Positions 1 through 8,044 of a DNA stretch of 11,399 nt are shown one piece after another. A model generated the notes under the pieces. It did no database searches and was not told where the DNA came from. It worked only from the letters and a program-made list of their open reading frames with translations. The DNA is from Trichomonas tenax (taxonomy: Eukaryota > Parabasalia > Trichomonadida > Trichomonadidae): the NCBI GenBank assembly GCA_023091735.1, contig JALKBU010001406.1, positions 1 through 11,399 on the forward strand, read 5' to 3'. How positions within the stretch are numbered: the first letter of the stretch is position 1; each line of letters opens with the position of its first letter. The position numbers and the translations under genes are program-made.

Positions 1-700
1 GCTTTATATATCCACAGCATTTTAGATGGGAAAATTTTTCATTTGCCAACAAAATTAGACCTTAAATATTCATACTGGCGGAGAAAAATCGAGATTTTTG
101 AGTAGGCGTAGAAAATTGAGTGACGCCATCAAAAAGTGGTGTATATTCTATATATATTTAATATAGATTATATTTTAATTTTAAGCGTATAAGAGGCATT
201 TGAATCGAAAAAGTGCCGTTAATTTTATATATATTTAATATGATCAAAAATATAAGAATAGGATAAGAGTATGTTACTATAACCGAATATGTTACATTTC
301 AAATATATAAGATAAATATTTGAGCTATCTTAATATAAAAATATACAGCCACTATCAATATATACAGCCCATCCCTACCTCTAAATATCCACATAGAGTT
401 CATCTGAAATGATTTTGCGCTAGACATCTTTTGCAAAACATATAAATAAATATCAAAAATGAGAATTTTGTAATAGAGGTCGAATTAAAGTATATTCTAA
501 CATACCCTCATAAGTGAGATATAAATGAAAATGTCACAACCCATATTCACATTAAGAGAATAATAAAGTTATATTATTCATCTTTATTAACAGTCTTATA
601 TAATGAAAATTATTCGTCCAGATATACATTATGTAAATCTCAGTGTGCCAAACTTCCATTCATTGATTATAATTTGATACCAATATTTCACTCACAAATC
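1..700. other. AT-rich non-coding stretch with short inverted repeats
   Basis: I see no gene here. The left end carries a small block of two similar half-units, GGCGGAGAAAAATCGAG (77-93) and GGCGTAGAAAATTGAG (105-120). A perfect 7-base inverted repeat AAAAATC/GATTTTT (84-90, 93-99) overlaps the first unit, and a GGCGT/ACGCC pair (105-109, 123-127) closes on the second. Positions 31-58 resemble the promoter-like repeat at 10234-10260. The rest is AT-rich sequence without long open frames on either strand. Confidence 0.5.
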
Positions 701-704
701 ACTC

Positions 705-1001
705 TTATCGGATCAAGATTACGTGTTTAAAACACAAATATACATATAATGTATGGATTAGGTTAATGATACACGAAAAATAATGAATCATTTTTCGAAT
801 CTTCAAATCAACCACTAAACTATTCAGGATAATATAGATTTTATGGTGTGTATCATATTTAAACGTACAGTACATTCGTTCTACAGCAGAGAAAGAGGGA
901 ACAAGGTGTTGTTTCAAGATGAATCGCTCAAAATTTATCAATATTGAATTAACATATCTTTTAATATTATAAATACTCTTTTTTACACGAAGAGAATTCA
1001 T
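705..1001 (-). CDS. Doubtful 98-residue hypothetical open frame
   Basis: An ATG-started open frame of 98 residues lies on the minus strand. It is long for such AT-rich DNA, which is the only argument for coding. The predicted product is rich in Ile, Tyr and Phe, with a hydrophobic stretch near residues 72-92 that could span a membrane. I recognise no domain. No TCA-Py-(T/A) initiator lies within 20 bases upstream of the start, unlike the two good genes at 2479 and 3249, so expression is unlikely. It may be a relic of a decayed gene or chance. Confidence 0.2.
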   Translation of the reverse strand: MNSLRVKKSIYNIKRYVNSILINFERFILKQHLVPSFSAVERMYCTFKYDTHHKIYIILNSLVVDLKIRKMIHYFSCIINLIHTLYVYLCFKHVILIR

Positions 1002-1523
1002 CCTTCAAGCAAAATGGCCAAAATTCACATCTTTCATGAGCGATTATCTTCAACTATAAAGGCAATAGCCTCTAACAAGAGCAAATATTCCAACCCCCGG
1101 TAGGCGGCCCCAAATTAAACGCTGGGCAAGTTCATTCATAAAAAATCAACATCGCATCATTCGACCAAATAAACTTCTGAAATTTTTGTAGGGCTCTGTG
1201 AAATTATCGTTTTTCACACAATTTTTGACACACTTTATCAATAAATCCAAATCGACAACAACATATCAAACGCTGAACATAGCATTGTCTATAATAATGA
1301 TGCTTATTTATATTATTAATTCATCTATAGATATATCAGAATATATAAAAATAACGAGAGGTACGAAAGCGATAAAAATATGAATTTGGAAAATAAAATT
1401 CATACAGTATTATATATAGTCCCTAGGGATGCTAGGACCCTAGCCATTTTGAATAATTTTGAGTTTTTATAACCTTATAATTCCCCCTGATAGTTTAAAA
1501 TTTACCCTTTTTTCTAAGATTAT
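1002..1523. other. Gap with a possible coding relic and CTAG-rich palindromes
   Basis: No intact gene is seen. On the plus strand a frame from the ATG at 1014 runs 29 codons to a TAG (1101-1103). It resumes for four codons to a TAA (1116-1118) and again for 17 codons to the TAA at 1170-1172. Both internal stops are one C-to-T change from Gln codons. It also contains the most GC-rich patch of the left half (about 1091-1112). This might be a small decayed gene; the evidence is thin. At 1420-1445 three CTAG cores occur in a row, including the palindrome CCCTAGGG (1421-1428). An open frame of 61 codons at 1198-1383 (+) has biased, low-complexity content and no promoter, and I do not call it. Confidence 0.3.
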
Positions 1524-1742
1524 TTAATTTTTCGAAGAGAGAAAAATTTTCAAGAAATTCGAAATAGATAGAACCAATGTATTTATCATTACATTTTGTT
1601 TTGTAAAGGAAAAAGCAAAATCTCTTGAAATCAATATTTGAGGAAATGTGACAACATTGACATTAACCTTATTATAAAGAGAAAGTTGCATGTTCGATCT
1701 AATCAAATATAAAAAGATCTTTTTCCAATTGTAAAAAATCAT
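1524..1742 (-). other. 72-codon open frame, possible coding relic
   Basis: A 72-residue frame with an ATG start lies on the minus strand. The predicted product is rich in Asn, Phe, Leu and Ser and matches no family I know. There is no initiator element near the start. It lies on the same strand as the clearer relic at 1984-2336 and could be another piece of the same or a neighbouring decayed gene. Chance is also possible. Confidence 0.15.
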
Positions 1743-1844
1743 TAATTTATTTATACAAGTGTTTAGTATTTATCATTGGCATAAAATTTAATATGAAAAG
1801 AATCATCGAAATCAATGTCCTCATCAAGATAAAAAAAATTGTTT

Positions 1845-1962
1845 GCTATGAATCGGCTAAAATCATGATTTAGCACATAGCATAAGTTACATTCGGGACG
1901 CTATAGCATGGAGTGTTGTTTTATTAGTTATTCAAAGTCTCCTTCCTATGAAATCATGATTT
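1845..1962. repeat. Extended dyad plus a second copy of its core palindrome
   Basis: The perfect 12-base palindrome AAATCATGATTT occurs at 1860-1871 and again at 1951-1962, 91 bases apart. The first copy is enlarged: GCTAAA on one side and TTTAGC on the other form an 18-base palindrome broken by one extra A (1856-1874). It is framed in turn by GCTATG (1845-1850) and CATAGC (1876-1881). This could be a protein-binding dyad or a small cruciform. No gene start lies close enough to assign a role. Confidence 0.45.
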
Positions 1963-1983
1963 CTATTTTGGTGAGCATCAAAA

Positions 1984-2336
1984 CTAGGGTCTGTAAAATA
2001 ATAATAGGGGGTGTCCAAAAGGGTAATTTTTTGATCCATTATTTGAATAATTTACCATATGTTTGATATGAAAATGCAAAAATTGGTATTCTTTTAAACC
2101 GTCTGACCAAACTGCACTTTCCTCTGAAAATCCAAAAACTAAAAAGGTGGCTATAGATTCCTTATAGTATGGTGTTTCTAAATATCCAAAAATTTTGGTA
2201 TCTTTCATTCAAATTTTTCGCTTTCGGACCTCTAAATAACGCTGTAAAACTTCTTTTTCGTTTATTTGTCCCAATAATATCCAAGCAAACTAATTTCCAT
2301 AAGGCTTTTATTCAAAATTTTTTTGGTACGACTCAA
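1984..2336 (-). pseudogene. Decayed coding relic, unknown family
   Basis: Two minus-strand frames join into one protein-like stretch. The upstream part (about 2336-2208) reads for 42 codons with only two internal stops, TAA at 2264-2262 and TAG at 2234-2232. It then meets a TGA exactly where the second frame opens with an ATG at 2208. That frame runs 74 residues to a TAG at 1984-1986. Its product has mixed, non-repetitive composition (a Phe-Ser-Glu-Glu-Ser-Ala-Val-Trp-Ser-Asp segment and a C-terminal GHPLLLFYRP), which looks like real protein. I do not recognise the family. The plus-strand frame over 2169-2357 is its shadow. Confidence 0.4.
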
Positions 2337-2467
2337 TTAAATAAAGCTAAAAATTAACCTTTAAAGCTGATGCAAACAAATTTTTTCCTATTTTAGTATT
2401 TAAAAGCCAGAAATGATATCAACAAGAAAAATTGTGAAGATAGTTCGTTACCATTGAAAATAATTAT

Positions 2468-2473
2468 TCATTA
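2468..2473 (+). promoter_or_regulatory. Initiator element (TCATTA) of the EF-hand-like gene
   Basis: TCATTA matches the trichomonad core promoter TCA+1-Py-(T/A). Transcription would begin at A2470, giving a nine-base 5' leader before the ATG at 2479. Such very short leaders are usual in Trichomonas vaginalis. Its position supports the chosen start codon. Confidence 0.65.
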
Positions 2474-2478
2474 AAAAA

Positions 2479-2988
2479 ATGGGCTTCGATTATAGTTATT
2501 TTATAAATAAACTAAATGAGCTAGATGACGATGCCGACTACGCATTGTCTGAGACTCAGTTTTATCAATTACTACATGATATGCCGATATCTTCGAAAGA
2601 TGGATTTGCAGAAGTCGTCTACAATGGGTTGAATGAGAATAACAAACGTGTTCCGTTCCAAAGTATACGAAATTTGTACGAATCGAGTCAGATAACAATA
2701 CAAAATAAACCGATGTTATTAATATTATATAGAGGAGTATCTACATTTAAGGAAATGTCTTTAAACAAGGATGAATACTTGAAAATAGCCTACTTAGTTG
2801 TCGAAAATTACGAAGAAGAAAAATATGAGAAAAAATTTGATGATCTCGCAGATCGAGAGACAGTGAAAATACACTACAAAGACGTGGCGTTGTCACTCTT
2901 CGGTCTACGTGTTGGTATTAAGGACGATCCATTTACAGAACCTATTCAAGTGAGGTCTCCACATAGCGCATGTTGTTTGCTTATATGA
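2479..2988 (+). CDS. EF-hand-like protein with C-terminal CaaX box
   Basis: This is a predicted protein of 169 residues. Residues 16-27 (DDDADYALSETQ) fit an EF-hand loop, with Asp at positions 1, 3 and 5 and Leu at 8. Gly at position 6 is replaced by Tyr, and the last ligand is Gln instead of Glu, so calcium binding may be weak. Helix-loop-helix-like segments recur near residues 46-66 and 116-145 with poorer loops, suggesting a calmodulin-like arrangement that has drifted. The protein ends in Ser-Ala-Cys-Cys-Leu-Leu-Ile. The last four residues, CLLI (Cys166), form a CaaX box of the type usually geranylgeranylated, and Cys165 could add a second lipid. I infer a membrane-tethered sensor or adaptor. 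The start is fixed by the initiator nine bases upstream of the ATG, and a TAAA motif follows the TGA by about 15 bases. It is a reasonable gene of uncertain function; the EF-hand reading is by eye only. Confidence 0.8.
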   Translation: MGFDYSYFINKLNELDDDADYALSETQFYQLLHDMPISSKDGFAEVVYNGLNENNKRVPFQSIRNLYESSQITIQNKPMLLILYRGVSTFKEMSLNKDEYLKIAYLVVENYEEEKYEKKFDDLADRETVKIHYKDVALSLFGLRVGIKDDPFTEPIQVRSPHSACCLLI

Positions 2989-3234
2989 TATTTGTATGTT
3001 TATAAAATTTCTTTCCAAAATTTGCAACATTTTTTATGCGATTCTATTTTTTGAAGGTTTAGGCCAAAATCACTATATCTTTTATACATACTCGTCATAA
3101 GGAAATTTGTATTAGCGAATCATGAATTTTAATGAAATATTTTATATTTTTTTGATATTATTGTAAATAGCTCCGAAACAATGGAATACCGATTAAGTTC
3201 GATGTGTGCTTTTATTCTGTTAAATGTTGATAAA

Positions 3235-3240
3235 TCATTT
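3235..3240 (+). promoter_or_regulatory. Initiator element (TCATTT) of the glycosyltransferase-like gene
   Basis: TCATTT fits the trichomonad initiator consensus, with the predicted first transcribed base at A3237, 12 bases before the ATG at 3249. It supports that start codon and the direction of transcription. Confidence 0.65.
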
Positions 3241-3248
3241 TTATTGAT

Positions 3249-5111
3249 ATGTTATCCTTTTCGGGATTCCAACCTTCGAGTTTCCGAAAAGGAGTTTTTG
3301 TGTTCATTACATTGACAATGTATTGGTGTGCAAAGCAATATATCAGTTATAAGCCGAATTCTGTCGATATTCGATTCGAAAAAGACATTTTTAAAGGGCA
3401 ACAGGTCATAAAAACATCGAACAGATGCTTTCAACGCATTTCTGAAAGAATTTCTAACGATGTTTTACCGAAATGTCTATCACATGAAAATTTCATAAAT
3501 TATTTGTATTGCCATTTTGATATTGACCTTGAAAGTCATAACAAATCTCAAACTCTTATAATTGGTTCTAGTTCTACTCTTGGAAGAGCTTTAGTTCATG
3601 AACTAAAACGCCAAAATCAATCATATATCGAAATAAGAGAAAAGGGACATATTAATATATTCGATCGTTGGGTGTATCAAATGTTACAGCATATTTCAAT
3701 CAAAAACATAATAATTATTGATTTTGCTTTTAACAAATCTGAATTAGATTATATTTTAGGGAACTTGAACGAAATATTCTTCGGCAAGAAAGTTAAGATC
3801 TTCAGGATTGTCACAGAATACTCTAAAAGCTGGGAAAACTATGAAATATATTTTCGATATCCACACTTTGGTTTGCAATACTTTTCAGATCGCAATACAT
3901 CAGATTCATTCAAAGATATATATTTGTATAGATTTGGAAATAGAAACACCACGGTAGGGTTGAAAGAATACTACTGGAATACTGGATCTGCTTTAAGCAG
4001 CGCAAGAATAATTCTTCAATATGTCAAAAACAAAAATACAACAAAGAAAAATGAATATTTTTATGCATTGCAATATCCAGAAAATGATCTTTACAAGCCA
4101 ATCTTGAATCTCACGATAGAAGAGAGATATAAGAATGAAATTAAAGAAATATATGACTGGATGGAAGAATATTACAACGAAACAAAGAACGATTATGCAT
4201 CGATTGTTCATATAATCAATATGCAAGACGTTAATGAAATAATGAAACTCGATCAACTATTTAGTTACTATGAATCAGTGTTTGAAGATTTATTTGATTT
4301 ACCACTTGAAATAATGCTAATTTGCTATAATTCGAATAACGCACAAAACACGCTACTTTTTGATTCCATTAAGAACTATACAAATGTTAAAGCGCATTTG
4401 AAAATATATAACATTAATGAAAAATTATACAGTCTGTTAATGCAGCACAAGTTGGATCAGAATAATGAATTCTTAGTTAATTTAGCAACATGGATATCAG
4501 AATGTGAATATATTTTTATTTCAGATATTGATTTTTATCCTTCTTATTCTTTCTTTTTATCAGTTGAAAAGCATCTCTTAACACCAATGGCAATTCATAT
4601 TTTTTCATCAGAATATGTATCGGATATAAGTTATGAACAACTTAAAAACTCAACAAACATTGAATCATACATTGCACTTCATAATCTCTCATCAATATTT
4701 TCGATCTCCAAATTAATAGGGAATGGACTTGACGGAATGTTTGGTGCCTCAAAGACAATGTTTAAAGTATTCAATGGTGTTAATGATCCATATTTATTTG
4801 CTTTATCCTACTACACATTTAAAGTCCCGCCTCTTATAAAGGTATTTAATGGTTCACAAAATAAGGGAGCAAAGAAACCTATGTCAATAATTTATAAGGA
4901 TATCGAGATGCAAGAAATGTTTTGCAAAGGAAATCTTCCTTCAAAATATCTTACGAATTCACCATATAAATGGGCTCATTCATATAATTTTATAGCGCAA
5001 GATAAAGTTTTCGAAAAGTATGGGCATATATCATACCGCATTGTGGATACCGTAGATAGCAATTCAACAAAAAATATCGAGATATATACATATTATACTG
5101 ATGATCTATGA
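3249..5111 (+). CDS. Type II membrane GT-A glycosyltransferase-like protein
   Basis: The product has 620 residues. A short N-terminal tail with Arg13-Lys14 is followed by a hydrophobic segment (about 15-28), a typical Golgi/ER signal anchor, which places the rest in the lumen. Residues 103-115 read LIIGSSSTLGRAL, a Gly-rich turn like the start of a Rossmann/SDR NAD(P)-binding fold, with a second beta-strand-like patch (IIIIDFAF) about 55 residues later. The C-terminal half resembles GT-A glycosyltransferases. It has a strand ending in Ser-Asp426-Ile-Asp428-Phe-Tyr-Pro-Ser, a DxD-type metal/nucleotide-sugar motif like that of LARGE/B4GAT1 (family GT49). Further on is GMFGASKTMFKVFNG, the kind of loop that precedes the acceptor site in several GT-A families. 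The WGxED/GWG acceptor motif of GT7-type enzymes is not evident. N-glycosylation sequons (Asn-x-Ser/Thr) are present in the luminal part. The likely role is glycan synthesis in the secretory pathway; donor and acceptor cannot be told. It converges with the decayed minus-strand gene downstream. Confidence 0.8.
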   Translation: MLSFSGFQPSSFRKGVFVFITLTMYWCAKQYISYKPNSVDIRFEKDIFKGQQVIKTSNRCFQRISERISNDVLPKCLSHENFINYLYCHFDIDLESHNKSQTLIIGSSSTLGRALVHELKRQNQSYIEIREKGHINIFDRWVYQMLQHISIKNIIIIDFAFNKSELDYILGNLNEIFFGKKVKIFRIVTEYSKSWENYEIYFRYPHFGLQYFSDRNTSDSFKDIYLYRFGNRNTTVGLKEYYWNTGSALSSARIILQYVKNKNTTKKNEYFYALQYPENDLYKPILNLTIEERYKNEIKEIYDWMEEYYNETKNDYASIVHIINMQDVNEIMKLDQLFSYYESVFEDLFDLPLEIMLICYNSNNAQNTLLFDSIKNYTNVKAHLKIYNINEKLYSLLMQHKLDQNNEFLVNLATWISECEYIFISDIDFYPSYSFFLSVEKHLLTPMAIHIFSSEYVSDISYEQLKNSTNIESYIALHNLSSIFSISKLIGNGLDGMFGASKTMFKVFNGVNDPYLFALSYYTFKVPPLIKVFNGSQNKGAKKPMSIIYKDIEMQEMFCKGNLPSKYLTNSPYKWAHSYNFIAQDKVFEKYGHISYRIVDTVDSNSTKNIEIYTYYTDDL

Positions 5112-5219
5112 AAATCTTCTTGAAAATCAGTTCAATTATAAACCATGTAGATGTTAGATTTGTTCTCAGCACTCAGGACCGTGTAAGTTAATGTTATACT
5201 TATTGCTCTATCTTATAAC

Positions 5220-7440
5220 GAAACAATCACCTCAATGAAGAGTTTTTTAATATTGAATATTAATTAAAAATATACAAACGGTATATCCTAATATTGAGGG
5301 TGTTTATTCGTTGAATCTGTTTCAACTATCCTCCATATTGCTTTTAATTAGGAAAACTAAGCATATATGGGAAAAATAATATGGAAAGCTATAACTAATG
5401 GAACAATATTGGCATACCCTACTGAGGGATCATCAAACAAAAAAAAACTATTGTAATAATACTAATCACGACAAATAGACCAAAGGATATGAAGTAAATT
5501 ATCCAAGGACAGTTACTTAATATCATGTTTTGCTTATAAATGTTATTTTTCGAATGAAGAAATAGAAGAATTGCATCACTGTTATCTTTTTCATTTAGTA
5601 AAACCGTGTCCTCTGGGATTTAATTGAAATTGTATAATATCCGGAATTACATCGATATGAATTTAACCCCAAAAAAGCTGTTATTCATTATAGAAAACGA
5701 TGGATAAGTGTTGTCTGCTGCTGTTATTATTTGATCAAAATATCCTGTGAAATTTTGGTTAAATGGATTGTCAGGGAATGCGTTTATAACTCGATACTCT
5801 TATGGATATGACACAAATGTATACCCTTTATAATGATGCTAGTTGCATATCTTTATCTATTTTCTATGCGTCAAAACTTTTCCTATGTTCTGCATTTTCT
5901 GTATCAACATCATTCCGCCCATAAAAGATCCATGTAGTATTATGATTTTCCATCGCTTGCATGTTTTGAGCAAAGAATTATAATGCTATAATCAACGTCG
6001 ATTATAGGTAATGACACTATAAAAAATGAATATATCTTAGTATCAAAATTAGAAATGAGAGAGAAAATTATATAATAAATAGAGAGGTTGTCGTACTATA
6101 TAAAAACAAAAATAAAAAGTAATTCATAAATGAGATATAAAGAAATGTTGGATTTTTTCTGATAAAAACATTTTTACTAAATTAGGAAAAAACATAATGC
6201 TATCATAAGTCAAAGTCATGCATAGGATGTAGCCTGGAGTACAATTCTATCAGATATCAGTTTATCAAAATTGTATATTTTAATCAAAAATATTATATCA
6301 AAAATTGCCTACTGCATTATGAATATCACCTTCAAAACAAATTTTTATAAGAAACACTAAATAATGAGTCCCCAAATCGAAATATTCCAGATTTCTGATT
6401 CCAAATTCAAGTGGTCAGTCCCTAATTCCAGTGTAAATACAATGTATACATTTTTTTTCTGTTGAACGGTGCAATAATCTCGTAGTATTATATCCTCACA
6501 AAAACATGGCATTAAGGCTCCACCCTAGCTTATGTTGATTGATATATAATGATATGCTGATATATAGTATATTTTATGAGTTAAGAGGTTGATAAGGCCA
6601 ATAAATAAGGATGATCAAATTTTAAATTTTCCGTTATACTACATAATTTGTAAATTGGTTTCATATTATCGCTATAGACATCCAACACATGAGCAAAATT
6701 ATGTTATGAAATAAAAATACCATTTATTCAATTTGATCTGATATTGATTTTGCGAGGTGTTGTTTAAGAGCCATGCTAGGTTATTCCATTTGTATCTATG
6801 GATATTATTTATTGCTGGATTCCTCCATTTTTCTTTCATATGTTCGAATTCAAATAATTTTTATTATTAATGTGCATGGCAAGATTAATAAACTACATTT
6901 TCTTCGGATGCATCATGTACTATCTTTATTTTCACTTTAATATAATCTTCAGCTCATGATTTTCATTTTCTTGCTCATATTTTGTTGTATGTATGAATTT
7001 ATAAGATAAAACGTATGGATTCAAAAACTAATAGAGCCAGTTCGGAAATATGCATTGAATATTACTTGTAGAAACAAGTCAATGGCTTTTGCCATTGAAC
7101 TTTAGTAACAATGTCACTTTTTTCGAAATCAGGAAAAATGCAGTCTAAATCGTTTTATAACTTGCTATAAAAATTTTTCCGGGCAAAAACAGTAGCATAG
7201 GAGCAATCTATAGAATTTTCTCTAGAAAATGACAGAAGTGGACTGAGGATAAAAAAATTCTGGAAGGCTGGGAAGCTAAATTTTATAGCACCATATTTCC
7301 AAAATTGAATACATTCCATCAAGAAATCTGGATACAATCTCAACGAGCAAGTTGTAGTACATTATGAGCTGGTAGTAACACTACTGGGATTTTTGTATCT
7401 TCTTCTTATATATTGAGATAACTCTAGTTGAATTTTCGTC
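5220..7440 (-). pseudogene. Long decayed gene of a probable membrane protein
   Basis: No long frame survives, but protein-like runs tile the minus strand almost without gaps, hopping between frames. They are 7361-7155 (68 codons), 7154-7065, 7080-6952 (one TGA at 7023-7021), 6953-6888, 6892-6839, 6839-6702 (46 codons from an ATG), 6703-6584 (40), 6600-6301 (three stops), 6246-6127 (40), 6095-5943 (51), 5977-5831 (one TAG) and 5838-5419 (stops at 5802, 5649 and 5622). Another frame continues from about 5458 to 5220 with several stops. The composition is mixed and soluble-looking for most of the length. A strongly hydrophobic span of about 25 residues at 5501-5425 and another at about 5405-5365 look like transmembrane helices. 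Total length would exceed 650 residues. The layout faintly recalls the N-terminal region of the large trichomonad receptor-type nucleotidyl cyclases, but no cyclase domain is visible and I do not claim it. Confidence 0.5.
7146..7290. repeat. Copy A of a diverged duplication (partner at 7453-7610)
   Basis: The 23-base string TGACAGAAGTGGACTGAGGATAA is identical at 7230-7252 and 7534-7556. Similarity extends on both sides: TTTTATAxCTTGxTATAAAA(A)TTTTTCxGG is shared at 7154-7181 and 7459-7487, and a related ATTCT...CTAAATTTT lies on the other side. On the minus strand both copies read the same peptide core, (F/I)ILSPLLS(F/L)S, and later (A/Q)xKNF, so the duplication appears to be of coding sequence inside or next to the decayed gene. 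Confidence 0.6.
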
Positions 7441-7740
7441 TTTCACGGTATAGCTGATTTTATATCTTGTTATAAAATTTTTCTGGAATATGTGAACCAT
7501 ATAGGGTGATTCTGTACCTGTTTGTGCAGAAAGTGACAGAAGTGGACTGAGGATAATTTTTTGCCGTTATGAATTCTTCAAACATTGCTCTCATAACTAA
7601 ATTTTGTTATTTTATTTATAACACAATATTTTTATCTAATAAATATAAAGGAAATCATGGTGGTCCTTCACCATATTAGTAGCAAGAAATTATATTCAAT
7701 ATTGAACGAGATATTAATTTTTCAAAATTGAACATTCTGC
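7441..7740 (-). pseudogene. Second partial copy of the decayed coding segment
   Basis: A minus-strand frame is open from about 7569 to a TAG at 7383-7381, about 62 codons and without an initiator ATG. Its upstream part repeats the peptide core of copy A, while the neighbouring frame (about 7474-7365) continues with a basic, helical-looking segment leading into the 7361-7155 frame of the main relic. Upstream pieces (7738-7680) are protein-like but short. I read this as a tandem, diverged duplicate that is either part of the same broken gene or the tail of an adjacent related one. Confidence 0.4.
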
Positions 7741-8044
7741 TTCTTATAACTTAATATTCACAAAGCAGAGTCCAATAATATTAGTATATATTATATATGC
7801 CCTATATATTATAATGTGACAGAGAGTAAATTGCAAGTTAATGATATTTTCTCTGTAAAAATGAAAATTTTGAAAAGCATCAATTTTAGTTATCACTATC
7901 CGGGTGCTCGCTGGATGTGCATACAACAGTGGTATAAAGTATAGTTGGTATGTATACATACAGATATACTTTAAAGTCTTTTGATTGGACTTTTAGAGTA
8001 GAAGAGTGAAGCTTAAAATTTGAGTACTTGGAACTGGAGCCTTA
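7741..8044. other. Region upstream of the VPS9 gene
   Basis: This stretch should hold the promoter of the gene at 8045. No clear TCA-Py-(T/A) initiator lies within 20 bases of its ATG. The sequence GCCTTA ends right at the start codon (8039-8044) and slightly resembles the CCTTT-type trichomonad start-site motif. On the minus strand about 83 codons are open between roughly 7992 and the TAA at 7744. That frame is Ile/Tyr-rich and may be another piece of the decayed gene or chance. Confidence 0.3.

Noticed and set aside
2479..2496. N-terminal Met-Gly-x-x-x-Ser as an N-myristoylation signal
   Set aside because: Residue 3 is Phe, an aromatic residue disfavoured at that position by N-myristoyltransferase, so I did not claim dual lipidation.
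3993..4256. 87-codon minus-strand frame
   Set aside because: It lies wholly within the 620-residue gene and is antisense shadow of it, rich in Ile and Phe with no promoter. The same applies to 3252-3434, 4990-5172, 2501-2698, 8398-8589 and 9136-9339 on the minus strand.
6364..6465. 33-codon plus-strand frame with protein-like composition
   Set aside because: The minus strand here fits into the longer series of runs of the decayed gene. The plus frame is preceded at once by a stop and has no initiator.
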